Shown here in pieces: positions 24,273-31,378 of a stretch of 55,462 bases of DNA (within the stretch, counting starts at the first letter, position 1; each line of letters opens with the position of its first letter). The DNA comes from an uncultured Alphaproteobacteria bacterium (lineage in GTDB: Bacteria > Pseudomonadota > Alphaproteobacteria > Rhizobiales > Pleomorphomonadaceae). The notes below the pieces were generated by a model, which saw only the letters and a program-made list of their open reading frames with translations, was not told where the DNA came from and searched no databases. The stretch is from assembly GCA_937900425.1 (NCBI GenBank), contig CALCDT010000230.1, positions 1 through 55,462 on the forward strand, in the 5' to 3' direction. A program made the position numbers and the translations under genes.

Positions 24273-25007
24273 ATGTCCCTTTTTGCAAAGCACCAGGTGC
24301 TCGAGAAGAACTCGATCCTTCTCCTCGTCTGCATCCTCCTCGCCGTCGCCGTCGGCGGCCTCGTCGAGATCGTACCGCTGTTCTACCTGAAGTCGACGAT
24401 CGAGAAGGTGGAGGGCGTGCGCCCCTACAGCCCGCTCGAACTCGCCGGCCGCAACATCTACATCCGCGAAGGCTGCTATCTCTGCCACAGCCAGATGATC
24501 CGCCCGATGCGCGACGAGATCGAGCGCTACGGCCACTTCAGCCTCGCGGTCGAGTCCCAGTACGACCACCCGTTCCAGTGGGGCTCCAAGCGGACCGGTC
24601 CGGACCTCGCCCGCGTCGGCGGCAAGTATTCCGACGAATGGCACCGTGACCATCTGATCGACCCGCGCCAGGTGGTGCCGGCCTCGATCATGCCGGGCTA
24701 TCCCTTCCTGGCGACGACCCCGCTCAAGGAGGAGCGGATCGCCGACGACCTCAAGGCGCTCGTCGCGATCGGCGTGCCCTACAGCGAGGAGATGGTCCAG
24801 CGCGCCCGGCTCGACGTCCAGACCCAGGTCAACCCGGATGCGGACGACGTCGACGCCTTCCTCGAGCGCTATCCCAAGGCGGTGGTCCGCGACTTCGACG
24901 GCGACCCGTCCAAGGTCACGGAACTCGACGCGCTGATCGCCTACCTGCAGGTGCTCGGCACCATGGTCGACTTCTCCACCTACGACGACAAGGCCAACCT
25001 GCGCTGA
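24273..25007 (+). CDS. ccoO: Cytochrome cbb3 oxidase subunit II, monohaem cytochrome c
   Basis: 244 residues, 10 bp after ccoN. One N-terminal TM anchor (residues ~14-38), then the haem-binding site Cys68-Cys71-His72 in REGCYLCHSQMIRP and a periplasmic cytochrome c domain. An axial Met candidate is in SIMPGYPFL. It passes electrons from CcoP to CcoN. Complete length for the family. Confidence 0.97.
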   Translation: MSLFAKHQVLEKNSILLLVCILLAVAVGGLVEIVPLFYLKSTIEKVEGVRPYSPLELAGRNIYIREGCYLCHSQMIRPMRDEIERYGHFSLAVESQYDHPFQWGSKRTGPDLARVGGKYSDEWHRDHLIDPRQVVPASIMPGYPFLATTPLKEERIADDLKALVAIGVPYSEEMVQRARLDVQTQVNPDADDVDAFLERYPKAVVRDFDGDPSKVTELDALIAYLQVLGTMVDFSTYDDKANLR

Positions 25008-25070
25008 GCGTCGCCCGAACGGCGGGCACCTAGCCTTTCCGGCCGGTGCCCCCTCACCGAGGGAACAGAC

Positions 25071-25223
25071 ATGTCGACCTATGAAAACTTCGCCGGCTTC
25101 GCCCAGACCTGGGGCCTCGTCTACTTCTTCGTGATCTTCGCCGCCGTCGTCGTCTACGCGATGTGGCCGCGCAACAAGAAGACCTTCGAGGACGCCGCCC
25201 GCATTCCGCTGAACGAGGATTGA
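25071..25223 (+). CDS. ccoQ: Cytochrome cbb3 oxidase small subunit
   Basis: 50 residues. One TM (WGLVYFFVIFAAVVVYAMW), then a short cytoplasmic tail KKTFEDAARIPLNED. This is typical of CcoQ/FixQ, which stabilises the oxidase core and its contact with CcoP. GAGGGAA lies upstream of the ATG at 25071. Three bases separate its stop from ccoP. Confidence 0.94.
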   Translation: MSTYENFAGFAQTWGLVYFFVIFAAVVVYAMWPRNKKTFEDAARIPLNED

Positions 25224-25226
25224 GCC

Positions 25227-26099
25227 ATGGCTCAGCATGACGACATCGACGACGTCTCCGGCGTCTCCACCACCGGCCATCAGTGGGACGGGATCAAGGA
25301 ACTCAACAATCCGCTGCCGAAGTGGTGGCTCTACGTCTTCTACGCCTGCATCGTCTGGGCGATCGGCTACTACTTCGTCTATCCGTCCTGGCCGCTGCTG
25401 ACCGACTACACCCGCGGCGTCCTCGGCTATTCCCAGCGCGAGGCGGCCCTCGAGGCTTACCAGGCCGGTGTCGAGGCGCGACTAGCCAAGGGGGCTGGAC
25501 TGTCGGAGGCGAGTCTCGAGGAGATCCAGGCCGATCCGCAGATGCTGACCTTCGCCCTCGCCAACGGCAAGGCGGCCTTCGGCGACAACTGCGCCCCCTG
25601 CCACGGCAGCGGCGCGACCGGCGCCAAGGGTTATCCGAACCTGCAGGACGACGACTGGCTGTGGGGCGGTTCGCTGGAGGCGATCCACGACACCATCCGG
25701 GTCGGAATCCGCTCGACCTCCGAAGACACCCGTGACACCGAGATGCCGGCCTTCGGGCGCGACGGGCTGCTCGAGAAGGACCAGATCCGGCAGGTGGCCA
25801 ACTATGTCCGCTCGCTCTCGGGTCTCGAGACCGATGCCGGCCTCGACCTTGCTCTCGGCGGCGACGTCTACGCCGAGAATTGCGCCTCCTGTCATGGCGA
25901 GCGCGGCGAGGGCCTGCAGGATCTCGGCGCGCCGCGGCTCGACGACGCGATCTGGCTCTACGGCTCCGACCAGGCCACCATCGTCGAGACCGTCACCAAC
26001 TCCCGCAAGGGCGTGATGCCGACCTGGGAAGGACGCCTCGATCCGGTGACGGTCAAGTCGCTCGCGATCTACGTCCACTCGCTGGGCGGAGGCACCTGA
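25227..26099 (+). CDS. ccoP: Cytochrome cbb3 oxidase subunit III, dihaem cytochrome c
   Basis: 290 residues. N-terminal TM near residues 33-52 (WWLYVFYACIVWAIGYYFVYP). Two class I cytochrome c domains follow, with haem sites C122-C125-H126 (CAPCHGS) and C219-C222-H223 (CASCHGE). Axial methionines are in TEMPAFG (Met173) and GVMPTWEG (Met264). It accepts electrons from the bc1 complex or soluble cytochrome c. Last gene of the operon, followed by a strong terminator. Confidence 0.97.
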   Translation: MAQHDDIDDVSGVSTTGHQWDGIKELNNPLPKWWLYVFYACIVWAIGYYFVYPSWPLLTDYTRGVLGYSQREAALEAYQAGVEARLAKGAGLSEASLEEIQADPQMLTFALANGKAAFGDNCAPCHGSGATGAKGYPNLQDDDWLWGGSLEAIHDTIRVGIRSTSEDTRDTEMPAFGRDGLLEKDQIRQVANYVRSLSGLETDAGLDLALGGDVYAENCASCHGERGEGLQDLGAPRLDDAIWLYGSDQATIVETVTNSRKGVMPTWEGRLDPVTVKSLAIYVHSLGGGT

Positions 26100-26153
26100 C
26101 CAGGCACCGTCGGCGGGTCTCGCCCGCAGACGATCCTCGTCCAGAGGGAACTC

Positions 26154-26182
26154 GGCCGGCGTTCGCGCCGGCCTTCTTTTTT
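26154..26182 (+). terminator. Rho-independent terminator of ccoNOQP
   Basis: Perfect 8-bp stem GGCCGGCG / CGCCGGCC closed by a TTCG tetraloop, followed by TTCTTTTTT. It lies 55 bp after the ccoP stop. Confidence 0.93.
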
Positions 26183-26293
26183 CGGTCGCCCACCGGCGCC
26201 GCCCGTCCGCCGGAAATCTTCATGCTCCGGCGCGCGTAGGTGAGGGAGGTCCGCGTAGAACCGGTCGCTGCTCGGGTCGGTCCGGGCGGGTGG

Positions 26294-27010
26294 TCAGGCG
26301 TCGAGAATCGGGCGGAAGCCACCGAAGGCGCGGCGGCTCTCGTCGATCGTCGGATCGCCGGCCTGCGGCGCCATCCGCGGATCGGCGAACAGCGACTGCC
26401 AGGCGGCGTCGCGCACCGCCTTCGACGGCCATTCGGCGAAGGAGAACACCACGGTCTCCCCGGCGTCGGCCTTCACCGCGCCCTTGAAGTCGGTTTCCTT
26501 GCCGTCGGGCAGGTAGTCGCCCCAGCCGACCACGACCCGGCTCGCGCCGTGGTCGCGTATCGCGGCGACCTGGCGCCCGGCGAGGGCGGCGTAGGCGTCG
26601 CGGTCGGCGACGGCGACCGGCAGCAGCGCGCCGTCGACATAGGCGGGCTTTTCGCCGGGGCCGGTGTCGTGCAGCACGCTGAAGCCGCCGAAAATCATGC
26701 GCGCCCCGGAAAACGGCAGCGGCTGCGGCCACTCGGTCATCCGCGGATCTTCCATCATCCGGCGGTGGCTCTCCTCGCAGGTGGCGCGATCGGGATATTC
26801 GAGCCAGGAGAACACCACGACCTCGCCGTCCTCGGCCTTGACCGCCCGGCGCAGGTCGGTGCTCTCGCCTTCGGGAACGTCGTCGTCCCAGGCTTCGACC
26901 TGCCGCGACGCGCCATACTCCTTGAAGAGGGGTAGGGCGGCGAGGGCGAGGTCGAGATAGGGTTCCTCGTTGCCTGCCGGAACCGGTACGACGAAACCGG
27001 AGAGATACAT
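26294..27010 (-). CDS. Tandem-duplicated DUF1428 (YbaA-like) protein
   Basis: 238 residues from the ATG at 27010 (AAGGAG upstream). It comprises two copies of the DUF1428 fold, which is normally a single domain of about 117 residues. Copy 1 (1-115) has LFKEYGASRQVEAWDDDVPEG, VVVFSWLEYPDR and IFGGFSVL. Copy 2 (~124-238) has IRDHGASRVVVGWGDYLPDG, VVFSFAEWPSKAVRD and AFGGFRPILDA. Copies align throughout but have diverged well, so the fusion is old. The family is related to ferredoxin-like/ABM dimeric domains, so the fusion may act as an internal pseudodimer. Function unknown. Confidence 0.88.
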   Translation of the reverse strand: MYLSGFVVPVPAGNEEPYLDLALAALPLFKEYGASRQVEAWDDDVPEGESTDLRRAVKAEDGEVVVFSWLEYPDRATCEESHRRMMEDPRMTEWPQPLPFSGARMIFGGFSVLHDTGPGEKPAYVDGALLPVAVADRDAYAALAGRQVAAIRDHGASRVVVGWGDYLPDGKETDFKGAVKADAGETVVFSFAEWPSKAVRDAAWQSLFADPRMAPQAGDPTIDESRRAFGGFRPILDA

Positions 27011-27441
27011 GGCGGGTCTCCTTGGTTGGTGCTGAAGGACGTCCGGCCCGGGATGGCCGGCGGCCGACAGGTGTTGCGGGAGGCTCGGGAAGGACGCCGC
27101 CGGATTGGGTCCCGTTCGCGCGCACACCGGCCGCGTCCCCGATTTCCCGACCCGGTGCCATCGCCGATCATCGGATGCGGTCTAAACGTTGATATCAACA
27201 TATATGACCCGGGTCAAATCTCCGTACCGGGTTCCTGTCGGTGAAGGGGACCCCGGCGCCGCTCCTCGCCATCCGCGGGACCGACCCGCAGGCTCGACGC
27301 CGACGCATGACGCCACGCTCCGACCCGGTCGAGCCCGGTGAATTGTGCGGGCGGCGGCGAACCTGGAGCGGCCGACCCGGACGCCTGATGGGCGGCGCAC
27401 GCGCGGGTCAACGCGGAGTGTCCCTCGCCCCGTCGCCGCCC
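27011..27441. other. Intergenic region upstream of the DUF1428 gene
   Basis: 431 bases between two minus-strand genes. No believable gene. The AT-rich patch 27181-27225 contains a 12-bp palindrome (separate entry) and is the likely promoter region of the DUF1428 gene. The rest holds nothing I can name. Confidence 0.55.
27188..27199. promoter_or_regulatory. Palindrome GTTGATATCAAC, candidate operator
   Basis: Perfect 12-bp palindrome in an AT-rich patch 178 bp upstream of the DUF1428 start. It resembles operators of ArsR-type or other small HTH dimers. No cognate regulator is next to it. Confidence 0.4.
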
Positions 27442-28230
27442 TCAGCCGGCCGCATCCTCCGAGCCGGGCATCGCGCGGTCGGGGTAGAAGAGATCGAAAT
27501 CGGCGCGGTAGCGGGCGAGCACGAGGTCGGCAAGGCGCGGAACGTCGTCGTAGAAGGCCGCCACCGGCGGGCGCTTGTCGAGCGTACGCACCAGCGTATG
27601 GCCGAGGGCCCCGAGCTGCGGACCGCCACGGGCGAGGATCGCCGCGCGGATCCGGTCCCAGTCGTCGTCGAGGCTCTCGACCCGGCCGACGATCGCCGGA
27701 ACCGGGCGACCGCCGGCGTCGAGCAGGCGGGCCTGGCTCATCAGGTGGATGTCGATGACGTCGTCGCCGACTTCCGCGAGACGTTCCACGAAGGCCGGAA
27801 AGCTCATCCCGCGGGTGATGCCGACCGCCTCCAGCGACCGCATCCGACGGTCGCGCAGCACGACCTTGTCGTAATAGGCCGACACCACCCGGGCGAACGG
27901 GTTGCGCACCACGGTGAAGGCCAGCGCATCCGGCGCGTCCGCCGCGAGACGGGCGCAGGACACCATGGTGACGTCGGGACCGAGGCCGCGCCGCCAGGTC
28001 CTGTCCTGGTTGAGGCCCGGCACGGCGACATAGTCGCAGAAGGCCGGGTCGGTCACGGCACCCCTGGTCACGAGATGGTAGAGCGCCTGCTTGATCGAGG
28101 AATTGGCGGCCTTCGGCACCCGGACGTAGGCGATGTTCCACCGCCGCAGCAGGATCGCCGAGCGCAGCAGGAAACGGTTCTGGAAATAGGTGAGGGTTCG
28201 CTCGCCGAAGGCGCTGAGACTGTTCGACAT
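27442..28230 (-). CDS. Sulfotransferase family protein
   Basis: 262 residues from the ATG at 28230. PAPS-binding signatures of the carbohydrate sulfotransferase (sulfotransferase family 2) type are visible: 5'-phosphosulfate loop VRVPKAANSSIKQAL near residues 37-51, and 3'-phosphate motif FTVVRNPFARVVSAYYDKVV with conserved Arg and Ser. It would transfer sulfate from PAPS to a glycan hydroxyl, perhaps of a surface polysaccharide. No glycosyltransferase or PAPS-synthesis gene is adjacent, so the acceptor is unknown. It is isolated between DUF1428 and msrB genes. Confidence 0.82.
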   Translation of the reverse strand: MSNSLSAFGERTLTYFQNRFLLRSAILLRRWNIAYVRVPKAANSSIKQALYHLVTRGAVTDPAFCDYVAVPGLNQDRTWRRGLGPDVTMVSCARLAADAPDALAFTVVRNPFARVVSAYYDKVVLRDRRMRSLEAVGITRGMSFPAFVERLAEVGDDVIDIHLMSQARLLDAGGRPVPAIVGRVESLDDDWDRIRAAILARGGPQLGALGHTLVRTLDKRPPVAAFYDDVPRLADLVLARYRADFDLFYPDRAMPGSEDAAG

Positions 28231-28388
28231 GCATCCGGCCGCGAGAGACGAGAGCGGGGCGCCGCCGCCCCGGCCCTTTGTCCTCCATCGCCGCGAGGCC
28301 CGCAAGGCCGGCCCGGACCGGAGAGGTGCCCGGGACGGACGGTCGGGACGACCCCGTCCCCGATCGTGGTTCCTCGCCGCCCGCAGCT

Positions 28389-28904
28389 TCAGCCCGCGGC
28401 GGCACCGGTGGGCACGAAGGTCATGGCGACCCCGTTCATGCAGTAGCGCTTGCCGGTCGGCGGCGGCCCGTCGTCGAAGACGTGGCCGAGATGGCCGCCG
28501 CAGCGCCGGCAATGGACTTCGGTCCGCGTCATGAACAGCGTGTCGTCGGCGCTCGTGCCGATCGCGCCGTCGAGCGGTGCCCAGAAGCTCGGCCAGCCGG
28601 TGCCGCTGTCGTATTTCGTCGTCGAGGAATAGAGCGGCAGGTCGCAGCCGGCGCAGTGGAACACGCCCGCCCGCTTCTCCCGGTCGAGCGGACTAGAGCC
28701 GGCACGCTCGGTGTCGTGGTTGCGCAGCACGCGGTATTGCATCGGCGTCAGGATACGCCGCCACTCCGCCGCGGTCTTCGTCACCTCGAAGGTTTCCGCG
28801 CGGGCCGGAGCCGCCCGGAACAGGCCGAGCGCACCGGCGCCGGCGCCTCCGGCGAGGAGAATGCCGCCGGCGATCAGTGATCGCCGCGTGGTCTTCGGGT
28901 GCAT
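28389..28904 (-). CDS. msrB: Tat-exported methionine-(R)-sulfoxide reductase MsrB
   Basis: 171 residues. A twin-arginine leader (TTRRSLIAGGILLAGGAGAGALG, RR at residues 7-8) and APARA cleavage site are followed by the complete MsrB domain. Zinc-binding cysteine pairs lie in CAGC and CRRC. SGTGWPSFW and GGHLGHVF are family signatures, and the catalytic Cys lies in KRYCMNGVAM. The substrate is oxidised methionine in periplasmic proteins. Most bacterial MsrB proteins are cytosolic. It is divergent from ccoG, with 396 bp between the starts. Confidence 0.93.
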   Translation of the reverse strand: MHPKTTRRSLIAGGILLAGGAGAGALGLFRAAPARAETFEVTKTAAEWRRILTPMQYRVLRNHDTERAGSSPLDREKRAGVFHCAGCDLPLYSSTTKYDSGTGWPSFWAPLDGAIGTSADDTLFMTRTEVHCRRCGGHLGHVFDDGPPPTGKRYCMNGVAMTFVPTGAAAG

Positions 28905-29300
28905 GACGTCCTCCGTTGGCGTGACCGGGATGCGATTGCCGACGCCTGCCGCGGGGTCGACCCGTGCCGCGGCGGGTGACGGGGGCGATCGCGCGGCGGC
29001 GAGTACGCCCACCCTGCGCTCGCTCCGGAGCCGCCGCCAGACACGACTTTTCACGTCTCGGTGAGGGATGCCGGACCTCCGGGCCGTGGGGCGAGTCCGA
29101 CCGCCACCGGTCGGCCTCCCGGTCCGCGGCATCTTCCCGCGGAGAAATCCCGCCGGATCTTGATCTAGCGCAAGGCGCCTTGCCGACCGTCCTGCGATCA
29201 AGGAACCCTGCCGGAAGGGAGGGACGGGCTTCGTTCGGGCGGCATGACCATGACGGTCGCCGGGAGCGACCGATCGGAACGATCCGAGGAGGGATCGGGT
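28905..29300. other. Intergenic region between divergent msrB and ccoG
   Basis: 396 bases without a gene. The ccoG-proximal half contains the FixK-dependent promoter (separate entry). No clear msrB promoter is recognised. Confidence 0.6.
29160..29201 (+). promoter_or_regulatory. FixK-dependent promoter of ccoGHIS
   Basis: FixK box TTGATCTAGCGCAA at 29160-29173, then GATCAA at 29196-29201. The 22-bp box-to--10 spacing is identical to that at ccoN. Predicted start is near 29208. Confidence 0.82.
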
Positions 29301-30746
29301 ATGGCACTCGACGAGCATACGCAGGAAAGCGACGTCCTCTACGCGTCCGCCAGGAAGATCTACCCCATGGCCGTCCACGGGCGGCTTCGCAAGATCAAGT
29401 GGGCGATGCTCTTCGTCACGCTCGGCATCTACTACTTCCTGCCTTTCATCCGCTGGGACCGCGGTCCGGACGCGCCCGATCAGGCCGTCCTCATCGACCT
29501 CGCCGGCCGGCGCGCCTATTTCTTCTTCATCGAGATCTGGCCGCAGGAGGTCTATTACCTAACCGGTCTGCTGATCCTCGCCTCGCTGGCGCTGTTCCTC
29601 ATGAACGCGCTGGCCGGGCGGATCTGGTGCGGCTACCTCTGCCCGCAGACCGTCTGGACCGACCTCTTCCTCGCCGTCGAACGCTGGATCGAGGGCGACC
29701 GCCGCGAGCGCATGCTGTTCGACAAGGCGCCGTGGACCGCGGACAAGATCGTGCGTCGCACCGCCAAGCATTTCGTCTGGCTGATGATCGCCTGGTGGAC
29801 CGGTGGCGCCTGGGTGCTCTACTTCGCCGACGCGCCGACCCTCGTGAAGGATCTCGCCACCGGCGCCGCGCCCTTCTCGGCCTATCTCTGGATCGGCATC
29901 CTGACCTTCACGACCTACGCGCTGGCCGGCCACATGCGCGAGCAGGTCTGCCTCTACATGTGTCCCTGGCCGCGCATCCAGGCGGCGCTGACCGACGAAT
30001 GGGCGCTCAACGTCACCTATCGCACCGACCGCGGCGAGCCGCGCATGTCGGCCAAGGCGGCGAAGAAGGCTGCGGCGGCGGGCGCGCCGGCCGGCGACTG
30101 CGTCGACTGCTTCCAGTGCGTCGCCGCCTGCCCGACCGGCGTCGACATCCGCGACGGACTCCAGCTCGGCTGCATCCAGTGCGGCCTGTGCATCGACGCC
30201 TGCGACACCGTCATGCGGAAGATCGGCCGCGAGGAAGGTCTGATCGCCTACGACACCGACATGAACATCGAGCGCCGGTCGCAAGGCCTCGCGCCGGTCT
30301 ACCGGCTGGTGCGGCCGCGCACGGTGCTCTACGCCGCGGTCATCGCCGTCGTCGGCGCGGTGATGATCTACGCCCTGGCGACTCGGTCGTTCGTAGGCCT
30401 CAACGTGCTGCACGACCGCAATCCGATCTTCGTGCAACTCTCCGAGGGCGGCATCCGCAACGGCTACACCATCCGCATCCTCAACAAGCGGCCGATCGAG
30501 CGCATCTTCTTCCTGTCGGTCGAAGGTCTGCCGGCGGCGGCGACGATCGAAGCGGTCGGTCATCCAGACCAGGTGCTCGGGCGGCCGGTGGTCAAGGTCG
30601 GGCCGGACCAGACCGAGGAGATGCGCGTGCTGGTGATCGTGCCGCCGCACGCCGGTCTCGACCGGTCGACCGAGGTCACCTTCCGCATCGTCGATGGCGA
30701 AAGCGGCGAGGGGGCGATCGCGCGGGACTTCTTCCGCGTCGAATGA
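29301..30746 (+). CDS. ccoG: Cytochrome oxidase accessory protein CcoG (FixG)
   Basis: 481 residues from the ATG at 29301, chosen because GAGGAGGG lies 8 bases upstream; an ATG at 29244 lacks a ribosome site. Several TM segments, a NapH-like membrane motif RIWCGYLCPQTVW and REQVCLYMCPWPRIQ, and a cytoplasmic two-[4Fe-4S] ferredoxin domain (Cys267, 270, 273, 277 in CVDCFQCVAACP, then CIQCGLCIDAC). A C-terminal Ig-like FixG domain ends the protein. CcoG is linked to copper reduction/delivery for cbb3 assembly. Confidence 0.96.
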   Translation: MALDEHTQESDVLYASARKIYPMAVHGRLRKIKWAMLFVTLGIYYFLPFIRWDRGPDAPDQAVLIDLAGRRAYFFFIEIWPQEVYYLTGLLILASLALFLMNALAGRIWCGYLCPQTVWTDLFLAVERWIEGDRRERMLFDKAPWTADKIVRRTAKHFVWLMIAWWTGGAWVLYFADAPTLVKDLATGAAPFSAYLWIGILTFTTYALAGHMREQVCLYMCPWPRIQAALTDEWALNVTYRTDRGEPRMSAKAAKKAAAAGAPAGDCVDCFQCVAACPTGVDIRDGLQLGCIQCGLCIDACDTVMRKIGREEGLIAYDTDMNIERRSQGLAPVYRLVRPRTVLYAAVIAVVGAVMIYALATRSFVGLNVLHDRNPIFVQLSEGGIRNGYTIRILNKRPIERIFFLSVEGLPAAATIEAVGHPDQVLGRPVVKVGPDQTEEMRVLVIVPPHAGLDRSTEVTFRIVDGESGEGAIARDFFRVE

Positions 30747-30858
30747 CGAACAACCCGGCTGCGGGGGCGCGGCAGACGTCGCCCCGGCGGCCCGTCGAAG
30801 GATGGGGCCGAAGTCCGTGGACGGGACCGGCGGCTCCGATGAGGAAGGATGACGAGCG

Positions 30859-31377
30859 ATGACGACGACGACCGAACAGGCAGCGGGGCGCAAGCTCACC
30901 GGATGGCACGTGCTCGCCATCGTGGGCGGGTTCTTCGGTGTCATCTTCGCCGCCAACGCCGCCCTCGTCATCATGGCGCTCTCCACCTTCTCCGGTGTGG
31001 AGGTCGCCAGCTCCTACAAGGCCGGGCAGGAGTTCCCGGATGAGCTGGAGCGGGCGCGCCGGCAGGCCGAACTCGGCTGGGTCGTTTCGGTGACGCCGGT
31101 TCTCGGCGAGGGCGGCCGGCTGGAACTCGCCGTCGACGTCGCCGACCGCGAGGGCCGTCCGGTCTACGAACTCGCCGTCTCGGCAATTCTCGAGCACCCC
31201 GCCGACCGGCGCCGCGACGTCGCCCTGACGCTCGCCGCCCACGGCGCCGGCCACTATGTCGCTTCGGCGGACGGCGTCGAACCGGGGCCGCGTCACCTCG
31301 TCATCGAACTCGACAGCGCCGGCGAGCGGGTCTTCCTCTCGCGCAACACCCTGTTCCTGAAAGTGGACGGGCGTTGA
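30859..31377 (+). CDS. ccoH: cbb3 oxidase assembly protein CcoH (FixH)
   Basis: 172 residues. N-terminal TM (GWHVLAIVGGFFGVIFAANAALVIMALSTF, residues ~15-44) containing the FixH hallmark FF-x-V-I-x-x-N, then SSYKAGQEF. The rest is a periplasmic beta-rich domain. It associates with the oxidase during assembly. It is 112 bp after ccoG and 1 nt before ccoI, so likely co-translated with the ATPase. Confidence 0.93.
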   Translation: MTTTTEQAAGRKLTGWHVLAIVGGFFGVIFAANAALVIMALSTFSGVEVASSYKAGQEFPDELERARRQAELGWVVSVTPVLGEGGRLELAVDVADREGRPVYELAVSAILEHPADRRRDVALTLAAHGAGHYVASADGVEPGPRHLVIELDSAGERVFLSRNTLFLKVDGR

Positions 31378-31378
31378 C

